Positions 27,384 to 37,108 are shown, numbered from the stretch's first letter. The stretch is 64,000 nt of DNA from Paraburkholderia diazotrophica (GCF_900108945.1 NZ_FNYE01000032.1:28869-92868); one strand, 5' to 3'. Made by a program: numbers and translations. The notes: generated by a model from the sequence alone, not told the origin.

Positions 27384-28370
27384 ATGAAGACGACACGCCG
27401 ACGTGTCGCGGCGCTCGCGCTCGCCTCGACAACGCTTGCAGGGTGCGCAACCGTTCAGAATCCGACGAAGGAAGATCCGCTCGAAGGTTTCAACCGCACG
27501 ATCTTCACCTTCAACGACAAGGTCGACCAGTACGCGGTGAAGCCCGTCGCGAAGGGCTACGTGTTCGTGACCCCGCAACCGGTGCGCGACAGCGTGACGA
27601 ACTTCTTCTCGAATATCGGCGACGTGTACATCGCCGCGAACAACCTGTTGCAGCTGAAGATCGCCGATGGTGTGTCGGACATCATGCGGATCGTGATCAA
27701 CACGGTCTTCGGTGTCGGCGGCCTGTTCGACGTTGCAACGATCGCGAAGCTGCCGAAGCACGACAACGACTTCGGCCTGACGCTCGGCCATTACGGCGTG
27801 CCGTCGGGCCCGTATCTCGTGCTGCCGCTGTTCGGTCCGAGTACGGTGCGTGACGGCGTCGGCATGGTGGGCAACTACTTCATCAACCCGCTGACGTATG
27901 TGAAGCCCGACAGCGTGAGCTGGGCGCTCTACGGCCTGAACCTCATCAACGTGCGCGCGAACCTGCTGGGCGCGAGCGACGTGCTCGAAGGCGCGGCGCT
28001 CGACAAGTACTCGTTCGTTCGCAACGCCTACTTGCAGCGCCGCCGCTATCTGCTGTCGGATGGAAGCGCTGCTGCGACTGGCCTGCCGGACTACGGCAAC
28101 GAAGCGCCGCCGCCGAAGTACGAAGACGTCGATGGCGGCGCGGCGGCGGCAGCGCCGGCGGCTGGCGCCGCGCCGGGTGCGGGAGTGGCCGCGAAGCCCG
28201 CTGCGCCTGCGTCCGCGCCGCAAGCGGCTTCGGGCGCGACGGCAGGCGGCGCCGAACCGGCCTCGGGCGCGCAACCGGCGACGCCTCCCGCCGACGTGCC
28301 GCCGACCGTCCCCGGCGGCCAGATCGTGCCGCCCGCGCACTTCGGCTATCCGTCGCTGAAGTTGCGTTAA
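27384..28370 (+). CDS. mlaA: Outer-membrane lipoprotein MlaA (VacJ)
   Basis: Outer-membrane component that extracts mislocalised phospholipids and hands them to MlaC. 328 residues. Lipoprotein signal with lipobox LAGC (Cys 21), then the family core DPLEGFNRTIFTFND, GGLFDVATIAKLPKHDNDFGLTLGHYGV and YLVLPLFGPSTVRDGVG. The final 90 residues are an Ala/Pro/Gly-rich extension beyond the normal MlaA length. Unlike in E. coli, mlaA lies inside the mla operon, as is common in beta-proteobacteria. Confidence 0.95.
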   Translation: MKTTRRRVAALALASTTLAGCATVQNPTKEDPLEGFNRTIFTFNDKVDQYAVKPVAKGYVFVTPQPVRDSVTNFFSNIGDVYIAANNLLQLKIADGVSDIMRIVINTVFGVGGLFDVATIAKLPKHDNDFGLTLGHYGVPSGPYLVLPLFGPSTVRDGVGMVGNYFINPLTYVKPDSVSWALYGLNLINVRANLLGASDVLEGAALDKYSFVRNAYLQRRRYLLSDGSAAATGLPDYGNEAPPPKYEDVDGGAAAAAPAAGAAPGAGVAAKPAAPASAPQAASGATAGGAEPASGAQPATPPADVPPTVPGGQIVPPAHFGYPSLKLR

Positions 28371-28382
28371 TGTCAGATGATT

Positions 28383-28426
28383 GAGAGTCGCCCGTTGGGC
28401 TACCGTAACACTCGGATACGACTCTC
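28383..28426 (+). other. Inverted repeat between mlaA and mlaC
   Basis: Arms GAGAGTCG and CGACTCTC (28383–28390, 28419–28426) enclose 28 nt containing a smaller GCCC/GGGC hairpin. No T-tract directly follows, though an A/T-rich run lies about 60 bp on. Possible processing or attenuation point inside the operon. Confidence 0.45.
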
Positions 28427-28509
28427 GCAGTTTGCACGTGGATTGCGGCTGAACTCGCGTGGTATCGTCGCCTCCAACGTTAAGCTTATTTTTTTTGGCA
28501 GGACTGGAA

Positions 28510-29142
28510 ATGAAAAAATTCTTCTTCTTTATCCCGTTTTTTGCAGCTCTCTTTGCGTTTAGCGGCGCCGCGTCCGCACAGACCGTGGACACCAGCAATC
28601 CCGACGCGATGGTCAAAACGGTCACGCAACAGGTGATCGACGCAGTGCGTGCCGACAAGACGATTCAGACCGGCAACATCTCTGCCGTCACGAAGCTCGT
28701 AAACGAAAAGATCCTCCCGTACACGGACTTCCGCCGCACGACGCAACTGGCGATGGGCCGCAACTGGCGCACGGCGACGCCGGAGCAGCAGAGCGCCGTC
28801 GTCGAGCAGTTCAAGACGCTGCTGATCCGCACGTATTCGGGCGCGCTCGCGCAGGTGAAGGACCAGGAGATCCAGTACAAGCCATTCCGCGCGAACCCGG
28901 AGGACACCGACGTGGTCGTGCGCTCGGTCGTGATGAACAACGGTTCGCCCGTCGAGCTCGACTACCGTCTGTACAAGACGGCGCAAGGCTGGCGCGTGTA
29001 TGACCTGAACGTGCTCGGCGCATGGCTGATCCAGGCGTACCAGCAGCAGTTCAACGAGCAGATCCAGAAGAACGGCGTCGACGGTCTGATCCAGTTCCTG
29101 ACGGCTCGCAACCAGCAACTGGCGAACGGCAAACAGTCGTGA
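28510..29142 (+). CDS. mlaC: Periplasmic phospholipid shuttle MlaC
   Basis: Soluble periplasmic lipid carrier between MlaA and MlaD. 210 residues from the ATG at 28510 (AGGA ribosome site); a longer frame from 28459 has no support. Phe-rich signal peptide ending ASA, then the Tol-Tol-Ttg2 domain: YTDFRRTTQLAMGRNWRTATPEQ and RSVVMNNGSPVELDYRL. Confidence 0.95.
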   Translation: MKKFFFFIPFFAALFAFSGAASAQTVDTSNPDAMVKTVTQQVIDAVRADKTIQTGNISAVTKLVNEKILPYTDFRRTTQLAMGRNWRTATPEQQSAVVEQFKTLLIRTYSGALAQVKDQEIQYKPFRANPEDTDVVVRSVVMNNGSPVELDYRLYKTAQGWRVYDLNVLGAWLIQAYQQQFNEQIQKNGVDGLIQFLTARNQQLANGKQS

Positions 29143-29447
29143 ACAACCTTTCGACTGCGCCGGTGACGACGTCGTCGGCCAATACGTTCGAAACGGGCGC
29201 CACGCTGACCCACGCGAGCGCGAAAGCCGCGCTCGCGGCGGGTCTTGCGCGGATCGGCGGCGGCTCGACGGCTGTCGATTGCGCGCCGCTCACGCAGTTC
29301 GATTCGTCGGCGCTCGCCGTGCTGCTTGCATGGCAGCGCGCGGCGACCGCCCGCGGCACGCCGCTTGCCATCGTCAACATGCCTGCGGGACTGTCCAGTC
29401 TCGCGCAAGCCTACGGCGTCGACACGCTGCTATCGGCACGATATTGA
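29139..29447 (+). CDS. mlaB: STAS-domain protein MlaB
   Basis: 102-residue STAS-domain regulatory subunit that binds MlaF in the inner-membrane complex. The start is a GTG overlapping the mlaC stop (GTGA). The STAS core is clear: VDCAPLTQFDSSALAVLLAW, with the DSSAL motif that in related proteins carries the functional Ser/Thr, and the closing LAQAYGVDTLL helix. Last gene of the operon. Confidence 0.88.
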   Translation: MNNLSTAPVTTSSANTFETGATLTHASAKAALAAGLARIGGGSTAVDCAPLTQFDSSALAVLLAWQRAATARGTPLAIVNMPAGLSSLAQAYGVDTLLSARY

Positions 29448-29729
29448 CGCTCGCGCGTCAGCGACCTTAGCGCAGCGTTCCGCCGTTCGCGCCGGCTCGC
29501 GTTCTCCCCCAAGGCAAGCCGGCACTTCCGACTTTTGCCCTATAATCAAACGTTTTTTGGCGCCTCGCCGTTTCAGTTTGCATTGCGGAAGCGGTTGGCA
29601 GTCGGTTCGTAGCGGCTCTCGTGGCTGCTCGGACGGTTACCGCGCAACGGGCCCCAATTCCGTTTCCCCAGCTCTCGCGCCCTTGGCGGGCGACCTATCA
29701 GGCGCTGTCGAAGTCGACGGCGCATAGTC

Positions 29730-30656
29730 ATGTCAGCGATCGAAATTCGTAACGTCAAGAAGCGCTACAAGGATCTGCAAGCGCTCAAAGGCGTCAGCTT
29801 CACCGTCGAGCAAGGCGAGTTCTTTGGGCTGCTCGGCCCGAACGGCGCCGGCAAGACCACGCTCATCAGCATTCTCGCCGGTCTCGCGCGCGCCGATGAA
29901 GGCAGCATCGCGGTTCACGGTCACAATGTCGTCGACGATTTCCGCCTCGCGCGCCGCGCGCTCGGCGTCGTGCCGCAGGAACTCGTATTCGACCCGTTCT
30001 TCACCGTCCGCGAGACGCTGCGCCTCCAGTCGGGCTACTTCGGCCTGCGCAACAACGACGACTGGATCGACGAAGTGATGGCCAATCTCGATCTCACCGA
30101 AAAAGCCGACGCGAACATGCGTGCGCTTTCGGGCGGGATGAAGCGCCGCGTGCTGGTCGCACAGGCGCTCGTGCATCGGCCGCCCGTGATCGTGCTCGAC
30201 GAGCCCACGGCGGGCGTCGACGTCGAATTGCGCCAGACGCTGTGGAAATTCATCTCGCGTCTAAACCGCGAAGGCCACACGATCGTGCTGACCACGCACT
30301 ATCTGGAAGAAGCCGAATCGCTGTGCGACCGCATCGCGATGCTGCGACGTGGCGAAGTCGTCGCGCTGGAACGCACGAGCACGCTGCTGCAGCGTTTCGC
30401 CGGCACGCAACTTTTCATCCGCTTCGCGCAAGGCGTTCTGCCCGCCGAACTGCGCTCGCTCGAAGTCGATCCGGGCGCCGTCAACGGACGTCAGCATCTG
30501 CTGCGCCTGTCGAGCTATGACGACGTCGAGCGCATCCTCGCGCAATGCCGCGCCGCGGGCTGCACGTTCGAGGAAATCGAAGTGCGCAAGGCCGACCTCG
30601 AAGACGTGTTCCTGCAGGTGATGAACGGACCGGAAATGGTCGAGGGACTGGCATGA
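29730..30656 (+). CDS. yadG: ABC transporter ATPase, YadG type
   Basis: 308-residue ATPase of a two-gene ABC-2 exporter. Walker A GPNGAGKTTLIS (36–47), Q-loop VPQELVFDPFFTV, signature LSGGMKRRVLVAQAL, Walker B VIVLDEPTAGVD, switch His in LTTHYLEEAE. A TATAAT box is present at 29541–29546. It overlaps the permease gene by 4 bp. Substrate unknown. Confidence 0.88.
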   Translation: MSAIEIRNVKKRYKDLQALKGVSFTVEQGEFFGLLGPNGAGKTTLISILAGLARADEGSIAVHGHNVVDDFRLARRALGVVPQELVFDPFFTVRETLRLQSGYFGLRNNDDWIDEVMANLDLTEKADANMRALSGGMKRRVLVAQALVHRPPVIVLDEPTAGVDVELRQTLWKFISRLNREGHTIVLTTHYLEEAESLCDRIAMLRRGEVVALERTSTLLQRFAGTQLFIRFAQGVLPAELRSLEVDPGAVNGRQHLLRLSSYDDVERILAQCRAAGCTFEEIEVRKADLEDVFLQVMNGPEMVEGLA

Positions 30657-31408
30657 GCGGCTTCCGTACCCTGCTTTACAAAGAGCTGCTGCGCTTCTGG
30701 AAAGTGTCGTTCCAGACGGTGCTCGCGCCCGTCATCACGGCGCTGCTGTATCTGACGATCTTCGGCCACGCGCTGCGCGACCACGTGCAGGTCTATCCAG
30801 GCGTGCTGTACACGAGCTTCCTCGTGCCCGGCCTCGTGATGATGAGCGTGCTGCAGAACGCGTTCGCGAACAGCTCGTCGTCGCTGATTCAATCGAAGAT
30901 CACGGGTAATCTCGTGTTCGTGCTGCTGCCGCCGCTGTCGCACTGGGAGATGTACGCCGCCTACGTGCTCGCGGCCGTCGTGCGCGGAATGTGCGTCGGC
31001 TTCGGCGTGTTCATCGTGACGATCTGGTTCATACCCGTGAGCTTCACGGCGCCGTTCTATATCGTCGCGTTCGCGGTGCTCGGGTCGGCGATTCTCGGCA
31101 CGCTCGGTCTGATCGCCGGAATCTGGGCAGAAAAGTTCGATCAGCTCGCCGCGTTCCAGAACTTTTTGATCATGCCGCTCACGTTCCTCTCGGGCGTGTT
31201 CTACTCGACGCATACGCTGCCGCCCGTGTGGCGCGAAATCTCGCGGCTGAACCCGTTTTTTTACATGATCGACGGCTTTCGCTACGGCTTCTTCGGCATG
31301 TCGGATATCGATCCGCTGTGGAGCCTCGCGATCGTCGGCGGTTTCTTCGTCGTGCTGGCCGTGCTGGCAATGCGTATGCTCGCGTCCGGCTATAAGCTGC
31401 GTCACTGA
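30653..31408 (+). CDS. yadH: ABC-2 type permease, YadH type
   Basis: 251-residue permease with six predicted membrane segments; family text GFRTLLYKELLRFWKV at the start, then LVPGLVMMSVLQNAFANSSSSL and LTFLSGVFYSTHTLP. Pairs with the upstream ATPase through an ATGA overlap. The ibaG start follows 11 bp after its stop. Probably exports a lipid-like or envelope molecule, but this is not shown. Confidence 0.88.
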   Translation: MSGFRTLLYKELLRFWKVSFQTVLAPVITALLYLTIFGHALRDHVQVYPGVLYTSFLVPGLVMMSVLQNAFANSSSSLIQSKITGNLVFVLLPPLSHWEMYAAYVLAAVVRGMCVGFGVFIVTIWFIPVSFTAPFYIVAFAVLGSAILGTLGLIAGIWAEKFDQLAAFQNFLIMPLTFLSGVFYSTHTLPPVWREISRLNPFFYMIDGFRYGFFGMSDIDPLWSLAIVGGFFVVLAVLAMRMLASGYKLRH

Positions 31409-31419
31409 CAGGAGCACTC

Positions 31420-31659
31420 ATGCTACCCACTCCCGAACAGGTCAAGAACTACATCGCGGCTGCGCTTCCTTGCGAGCATCTCGAAGTCGAAGGCGACGGC
31501 CAGCATTTCTTCGCGACCATCGTGTCGCCGAACTTCGAAGGCAAGCGACTGATTCAACGGCATCAACTCGTGTATGCGGCGCTCGGCGACCGCATGCGCG
31601 AAGAAATCCACGCGCTCAGCATGAAAACGCTGACGCCCGCCGAATGGCAAAGCGCCTGA
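31420..31659 (+). CDS. ibaG: BolA-family protein IbaG/YrbA
   Basis: 79-residue BolA-like protein; the family helps monothiol glutaredoxins handle iron–sulphur clusters. The conserved core VEGDGQHFFATIVS and the RHQLVYAALGDRM helix with the invariant His are visible. AGGAG before the ATG. The mla–ibaG–murA order matches E. coli (mlaFEDCB–ibaG–murA), apart from the yadGH pair inserted here. Confidence 0.93.
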   Translation: MLPTPEQVKNYIAAALPCEHLEVEGDGQHFFATIVSPNFEGKRLIQRHQLVYAALGDRMREEIHALSMKTLTPAEWQSA

Positions 31660-31893
31660 CCAGGCGCATAAGCGAGGGCGAAAAAACAGGCTGTCTGTCG
31701 GGGGACAGCGCTTAACAACCCGGCTGCAAGAAAGAGCGGAACAACAAGCTGCACAATAAGCTTCGGATGTAGCACCCAATCAGTTGGAACATTAGTGCGA
31801 ATTACACATGAGAGTCGCGACGTCGCGCATGGCGCCGCAGCAACCGCCCATAAGACGCCCGTTGGCGGACGGACAGATCAGGAACAAACAGGC

Positions 31894-33156
31894 ATGGACA
31901 AACTCGTGATTGAAGGCGGCCAGAAGCTCGCCGGTGAGATCGTCGTTTCGGGTGCGAAGAACGCGGCGCTGCCGATTCTCTGCGCAGGCTTGTTGAGCGC
32001 GGAGCCGGTTCACCTCGACAACGTGCCCGATCTGCAGGACGTGCGCACCACGCTGAAGCTGCTTGGCCAGATGGGCGTGCGCACGGAAAGCGGCGACGGC
32101 AAGGTGTCACTCGATGCGTCGAAGGTCGACAACCTCGTCGCGCCGTACGAGCTCGTGAAGACGATGCGCGCGTCGATTCTCGTGCTCGGTCCGCTCGTCG
32201 CGCGTTTCGGCGAGGCGAAGGTGTCGCTGCCGGGCGGCTGCGCGATCGGCGCGCGTCCCGTCGATCAGCACATCAAGGGTCTGCAGGCGATGGGCGCCGA
32301 GATCAACATCGAGCACGGCTTCATCGAAGCGCGCGCGAAGCGTCTGAAGGGCGCGCGCATCATCACCGACATGATTACCGTCACGGGCACGGAAAACCTG
32401 CTGATGGCGGCCGTTCTCGCGGAAGGCGAAACGATCATCGAAAACGCGGCACGCGAGCCGGAAGTCGGCGATCTGGCCAATCTGCTTGTCGCGATGGGCG
32501 CGAAGATCGACGGCATCGGCACCGACCGCCTCGTCATTCAGGGCGTCGACAAGCTCCACGGCGCGCGGCACGCGGTCGTGCCGGACCGCATCGAAGCGGG
32601 TACGTTCCTGTGCGCGGTCGCGGCAGCTGGCGGCGACGTCACATTGCGCCACGTGCGTCCGCAAATTCTCGAAGCCGTGACGGACAAGCTGCGCGACGCA
32701 GGCGTAACGATCGAAGAGGGCGACGACTGGATGCGCGTGCGCATGAACCAGCGTCCGAAGGCCGTGTCGTTCCGCACGTCCGAGTACCCGGCATTCCCGA
32801 CCGACATGCAGGCGCAGTTCATGGCGCTCAACGCGCTGGCGGACGGCACGTCGCAAGTCGTCGAAACGATCTTTGAAAACCGCTTCATGCACGTGCAGGA
32901 GCTGAACCGTCTCGGCGCGCACATCACGATCGACGGCAATACGGCGCTCGTCAATGGCGTCGAGAAGCTGTCGGGCGCGAAGGTGATGGCGACCGATCTG
33001 CGTGCGTCGGCGAGCCTCGTGATCGCGGGCCTGTGCGCGGACGGCGAAACGCTGATCGACCGCATCTATCACCTCGATCGCGGCTACGACCGGATGGAAT
33101 CGAAACTCACCGCAGTCGGCGCGAAGGTGCGTCGCATCAAGGGTAATCAGGCATGA
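31894..33156 (+). CDS. murA: UDP-N-acetylglucosamine 1-carboxyvinyltransferase
   Basis: First committed step of peptidoglycan synthesis, target of fosfomycin. 420 residues from the ATG at 31894 (AGGA site upstream; a longer frame to 31795 is unsupported). Substrate-binding SGAKNAALPIL (residues 19–29) and the catalytic cysteine C116 in LPGGCAIGARPVDQH, so fosfomycin-sensitive type. Its stop overlaps hisG (ATGA), coupling cell-wall and histidine genes. Confidence 0.97.
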   Translation: MDKLVIEGGQKLAGEIVVSGAKNAALPILCAGLLSAEPVHLDNVPDLQDVRTTLKLLGQMGVRTESGDGKVSLDASKVDNLVAPYELVKTMRASILVLGPLVARFGEAKVSLPGGCAIGARPVDQHIKGLQAMGAEINIEHGFIEARAKRLKGARIITDMITVTGTENLLMAAVLAEGETIIENAAREPEVGDLANLLVAMGAKIDGIGTDRLVIQGVDKLHGARHAVVPDRIEAGTFLCAVAAAGGDVTLRHVRPQILEAVTDKLRDAGVTIEEGDDWMRVRMNQRPKAVSFRTSEYPAFPTDMQAQFMALNALADGTSQVVETIFENRFMHVQELNRLGAHITIDGNTALVNGVEKLSGAKVMATDLRASASLVIAGLCADGETLIDRIYHLDRGYDRMESKLTAVGAKVRRIKGNQA

Positions 33157-33851
33157 GCGAATTGCCGCAAACGTCGTTGTCGCCAGCAGTGGGCAAGCCG
33201 CTGACGCTCGCGCTGTCGAAGGGCCGTATCTTCGAGGAAACGGTGCCGCTGCTCGCGGCAGCGGGCATCGAAGTGACGGAAGACCCGGAAACGTCGCGCA
33301 AGCTGATTCTGCCGACCACCGATCCGAACCTGCGCGTGATCGTCGTGCGCGCGACAGACGTGCCAACGTACGTCGAATACGGCGCCGCCGATTTCGGCGT
33401 CGCGGGCAAGGACGTGTTGATCGAGCACGGCGGCAGCGGCCTTTACCAGCCGATCGATCTGAACATCGCGTGCTGCCGGATGTCGGTTGCCGTCGCGGCC
33501 GGCTTCGACTACGCGAATGCCGTGCGCCAGGGCGCGCGCGTGCGCGTCGCCACGAAGTACGTGGAAACCGCGCGCGAGCACTTCGCGGCCAAGGGCGTGC
33601 ACGTCGACCTGATCAAGCTGTACGGCTCGATGGAACTCGCGCCGCTCGTGGGCCTCGCCGACGCGATCGTCGACCTGGTCAGCTCGGGCGGCACGCTGCG
33701 CGCCAACAATCTAGTCGAGGTCGAAGAGATCATGCAGATCTCGTCGCGCCTCGTCGTAAACCAGGCGGCGCTGAAGCTCAAGCGCGCCGCGCTGGCCCCG
33801 ATCCTCGACGCGTTCGAACGCGCGTCGCAACGCACCGACGCACCGGCCTGA
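33153..33851 (+). CDS. hisG: ATP phosphoribosyltransferase, short form
   Basis: Catalyses the first step of histidine synthesis. 232 residues: the short HisG that lacks the C-terminal histidine-binding domain and needs HisZ for activity and feedback control. hisZ is not in this window. Motifs LALSKGRIFEETVPLL, VEYGAADFGVAGKDVL and the PRPP loop region VDLVSSGGTLRANNL. Confidence 0.96.
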   Translation: MSELPQTSLSPAVGKPLTLALSKGRIFEETVPLLAAAGIEVTEDPETSRKLILPTTDPNLRVIVVRATDVPTYVEYGAADFGVAGKDVLIEHGGSGLYQPIDLNIACCRMSVAVAAGFDYANAVRQGARVRVATKYVETAREHFAAKGVHVDLIKLYGSMELAPLVGLADAIVDLVSSGGTLRANNLVEVEEIMQISSRLVVNQAALKLKRAALAPILDAFERASQRTDAPA

Positions 33852-33905
33852 CGAAAGCTCTCGATTCGCGGCTCACTCGCGCGCCTTACCGTAACGGATA
33901 CCAGC

Positions 33906-35228
33906 ATGTCTATCAAGATTCGCAAACTCGATTCCAGCACTGAAGATTTCCAGAAGTCGCTGCATGCGGTGCTCGCGTTCGAAGCGAGCGAAGATGAAGC
34001 GATCGAGCGCTCGGTCGCGCAGATTCTGGCCGACGTGAAGGCGCGCGGCGACGCCGCCGTCCTCGAATACACGAACCGTTTCGACCGCCTGACCGCGCAG
34101 GATGTCGCCGCGCTCGAACTGCCGATGGCCGAACTCGAAGCGGCACTGGAAGGGCTCGAGCCGAAGCGCCGCGCGGCGCTCGAAGCGGCGGCGGCGCGCG
34201 TGCGCGGGTATCACGAGAAGCAGAAGATCGAATGCGGCAGCCATAGCTGGCAGTACACGGAAGCCGACGGCACCGTGCTCGGCCAGAAAGTGACGCCGCT
34301 CGATCGCGCCGGTATCTATGTGCCGGGCGGCAAGGCGGCGTATCCGTCGTCGGTGCTGATGAACGCGATTCCGGCGCGCGTCGCCGGCGTGCGCGAAATC
34401 GTCATGGTCGTGCCGACGCCGGACGGCGTGAAGAACCCGCTCGTGCTGGCCGCGGCGCTGCTGGGCGGCGTCGATCGCGTGTTCACGATCGGCGGCGCGC
34501 AGGCCGTCGGCGCGCTCGCGTATGGCACGCAGACCATCCCCGCCGTCGACAAGATCTGCGGGCCGGGCAATGCGTATGTCGCGTCGGCGAAGCGCCGCGT
34601 GTTCGGCACGGTCGGCATCGACATGATCGCCGGTCCGTCGGAAATTCTCGTGCTGTGCGACGGCACGACCGACCCGCGCTGGGTTGCGATGGACCTGTTC
34701 TCGCAGGCCGAGCACGACGAACTCGCGCAATCCATTCTGCTGTGTCCGGACGAAGCCTTCATCGCGCGCGTCGAAGAGGCGATCGACGAACTGCTGCCGG
34801 CGATGCCGCGCCGCGACGTGATCCAGGCTTCGCTCGAAGGGCGTGGCGTGCTGGTGAAGGTGCGCGACATGGAGCAAGCCTGCGCGATCGCCAACGATAT
34901 CGCGCCGGAACACCTCGAAATTTCCGCGCTGGAGCCGCAGCAGTGGGCGCAGCAGATCCGTCACGCGGGCGCGATCTTCCTCGGCCGCTATACGAGCGAA
35001 AGCCTCGGCGATTACTGCGCGGGGCCCAATCACGTGCTGCCTACGTCTCGTACCGCACGTTTCTCGTCGCCGCTCGGCGTCTATGATTTCTTCAAGCGTT
35101 CGAGCCTGATCGAAGTGAGCGCGGACGGCGCGCAGACGCTCGGTGAAATCGCCGCCGAACTCGCCTACGGCGAAGGCCTGCAGGCGCATGCTCGCAGCGC
35201 CGAATACCGGATGAAGAACGTGGGCTGA
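33906..35228 (+). CDS. hisD: Histidinol dehydrogenase
   Basis: Zinc- and NAD-dependent enzyme performing the last two oxidations to histidine. 440 residues. Motifs AGIYVPGGKAAYPSSVLMNAIPA, KICGPGNAYVASAKR, AGPSEILVLCD, FSQAEHDELAQS (Zn-ligand Gln/His) and GPNHVLPTSRTARFSSPL. Confidence 0.97.
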   Translation: MSIKIRKLDSSTEDFQKSLHAVLAFEASEDEAIERSVAQILADVKARGDAAVLEYTNRFDRLTAQDVAALELPMAELEAALEGLEPKRRAALEAAAARVRGYHEKQKIECGSHSWQYTEADGTVLGQKVTPLDRAGIYVPGGKAAYPSSVLMNAIPARVAGVREIVMVVPTPDGVKNPLVLAAALLGGVDRVFTIGGAQAVGALAYGTQTIPAVDKICGPGNAYVASAKRRVFGTVGIDMIAGPSEILVLCDGTTDPRWVAMDLFSQAEHDELAQSILLCPDEAFIARVEEAIDELLPAMPRRDVIQASLEGRGVLVKVRDMEQACAIANDIAPEHLEISALEPQQWAQQIRHAGAIFLGRYTSESLGDYCAGPNHVLPTSRTARFSSPLGVYDFFKRSSLIEVSADGAQTLGEIAAELAYGEGLQAHARSAEYRMKNVG

Positions 35229-35392
35229 ACGGGCGGCGAGTCTGCTGCTTCGGACGGGCATCACGCGTGCTCTATCCGATGCAGATGCCGTTGCGAGAGC
35301 AATAGAGAACTACACAAAACTCAACCCGGGCGGCCGGCGAGCCGCCCCATTTGCGCTTTGGCCTGCCGGAGAGGGCGGCCGCGCTCCACGCC

Positions 35393-36463
35393 ATGACGAC
35401 ACCTCAAGACATCATTCGCCGCGACGTGCTCGCGATGACGAGCTATCCCGTTCCCGACGCAACGGGCCTCGTGAAGCTCGACGCGATGGAAAATCCGTTT
35501 CCGCTGCCCGAAGCGCTTGCCGTGCGGCTCGGCGAGCATCTGGCGGGCGTCGCGCTGAACCGCTACCCGGCGCCGCGCCCGGAGGCGCTGCTCGACAAGC
35601 TCAAGCGCGTGATGAACGTGCCGGCGAACTGCGAGGTGCTGCTCGGCAATGGTTCGGACGAACTGATCAGCATGATTTCCGTCGCGTGCTCGACGCCGGG
35701 CGCAAAGGTGCTCGCGCCCGTGCCGGGCTTCGTGATGTACGCGCTGTCGGCGAAGCTTGCGCATATGGAGTTCGTCGGCGTGCCGCTCAATGCCGATTTC
35801 ACGCTCGACACGAATGCGATGCTCGCCGCGATCGCCGAACATCGGCCCGCTGTCATTTATCTCGCGTATCCGAACAACCCGACGGGCACGCTGTACGACG
35901 CCGCCGACATGGAGCGCATCGTCGCTGCGGCGAACACCAGCCTCGTCGTGATCGACGAGGCGTATCAGCCGTTTGCGCAGCGCAGCTGGATGCAGCGCGC
36001 GGGCGAGTTCGACAACGTCGTCGTGATGCGCACGGTGTCGAAGCTCGGTCTCGCGGGCATCCGGCTCGGCTATATGGCAGGCCGCACGGAATGGATCAAC
36101 GAGTTCGACAAGGTGCGCCCGCCGTACAACGTCAACGTGCTCACGCAGGCGACGGCCGATTTCCTGCTCGATCACATCGAAGTGCTCGACGCGCAGGCCG
36201 CGCAACTGCGCGACGAACGCGCGAAGCTCGCGCAGGCCGTGGCCGCGCTGCCGGGCGCCGAAGTGTTCCCGAGCGCGGGCAATTTCCTGCTCGTGCGCGT
36301 GCCGGACGCGTCGGCGACCTTCGAAACCCTGCTCACGTCGCGGGTTTTGATCAAAAACGTGGGTAAAATGCATCCATTGCTCGCGAATTGCGTGCGTTTG
36401 ACGGTCGGTTCGCCGGAAGAAAACGCCCAGATGCTCGCCGCGCTGAAACTCGTGCTGAACTGA
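35393..36463 (+). CDS. hisC: Histidinol-phosphate aminotransferase
   Basis: PLP-dependent class II aminotransferase. 356 residues from the ATG at 35393 (MTTPQDIIRRDVLAM); an upstream in-frame TTG at 35351 is less likely. Motifs LLGNGSDELI, YPNNPTGT, VVIDEAYQPF and the PLP lysine in VSKLGLAGIRLGY. Confidence 0.95.
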   Translation: MTTPQDIIRRDVLAMTSYPVPDATGLVKLDAMENPFPLPEALAVRLGEHLAGVALNRYPAPRPEALLDKLKRVMNVPANCEVLLGNGSDELISMISVACSTPGAKVLAPVPGFVMYALSAKLAHMEFVGVPLNADFTLDTNAMLAAIAEHRPAVIYLAYPNNPTGTLYDAADMERIVAAANTSLVVIDEAYQPFAQRSWMQRAGEFDNVVVMRTVSKLGLAGIRLGYMAGRTEWINEFDKVRPPYNVNVLTQATADFLLDHIEVLDAQAAQLRDERAKLAQAVAALPGAEVFPSAGNFLLVRVPDASATFETLLTSRVLIKNVGKMHPLLANCVRLTVGSPEENAQMLAALKLVLN

Positions 36464-36520
36464 ACTCACTTCAGCACTTCTCAACCCCACACTTTCAAAA
36501 GTCAGATTCGAGGAATTGCC

Positions 36521-37108
36521 ATGCGCCTTGCGGAAGTCGTTCGCAACACCAGCGAAACGCAGATCCGTGTGAAGATCAACCTGGACGGCACCGGTCAGCA
36601 GAAGCTGGCCACGGGCGTGCCGTTCCTCGATCACATGCTCGACCAGATCGCCCGTCACGGGCTGATCGATCTGGACATCGAAGCGCATGGCGACACGCAT
36701 ATCGACGACCACCATACCGTCGAAGACGTCGGCATCACGCTGGGCCAGGCGATTGCGAAAGCGGTCGGCGACAGGAAGGGCATTCGCCGCTACGGCCATT
36801 CGTACGTGCCGCTGGACGAAGCGCTGTCGCGCGTCGTGATCGACTTTTCCGGCCGTCCGGGCCTCGAATTCCATGTGCCGTTCACGCGCGCGCGCATCGG
36901 CACGTTCGACGTCGATCTTTCCATCGAATTTTTCCGCGGCTTCGTGAATCACGCGGGCGTCACGCTGCATATCGACAACCTGCGCGGCTTGAACGCGCAT
37001 CACCAGATGGAAACGGTGTTCAAGGCCTTCGGCCGCGCGCTGCGCATGGCCGTCGAACTGGACGAACGCGCGGCGGGGCAGATTCCGTCGACCAAGGGCA
37101 GCCTCTGA
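36521..37108 (+). CDS. hisB: Imidazoleglycerol-phosphate dehydratase
   Basis: Monofunctional HisB of 195 residues; the phosphatase domain found in E. coli HisB is absent. The two metal-binding repeats are seen: HMLDQIARHGLIDLDIEAHGD with DDHHTVEDVGI, and the later FVNHAGVTLHI and NAHHQMETVFKAFGRAL. GAGGAA ribosome site. Confidence 0.97.
   Translation: MRLAEVVRNTSETQIRVKINLDGTGQQKLATGVPFLDHMLDQIARHGLIDLDIEAHGDTHIDDHHTVEDVGITLGQAIAKAVGDRKGIRRYGHSYVPLDEALSRVVIDFSGRPGLEFHVPFTRARIGTFDVDLSIEFFRGFVNHAGVTLHIDNLRGLNAHHQMETVFKAFGRALRMAVELDERAAGQIPSTKGSL

Noticed and set aside
26685..28658. A 657-codon minus-strand frame opposite mlaD/mlaA/mlaC
   Set aside because: Spans several genuine genes and is Arg-rich; shadow frame.
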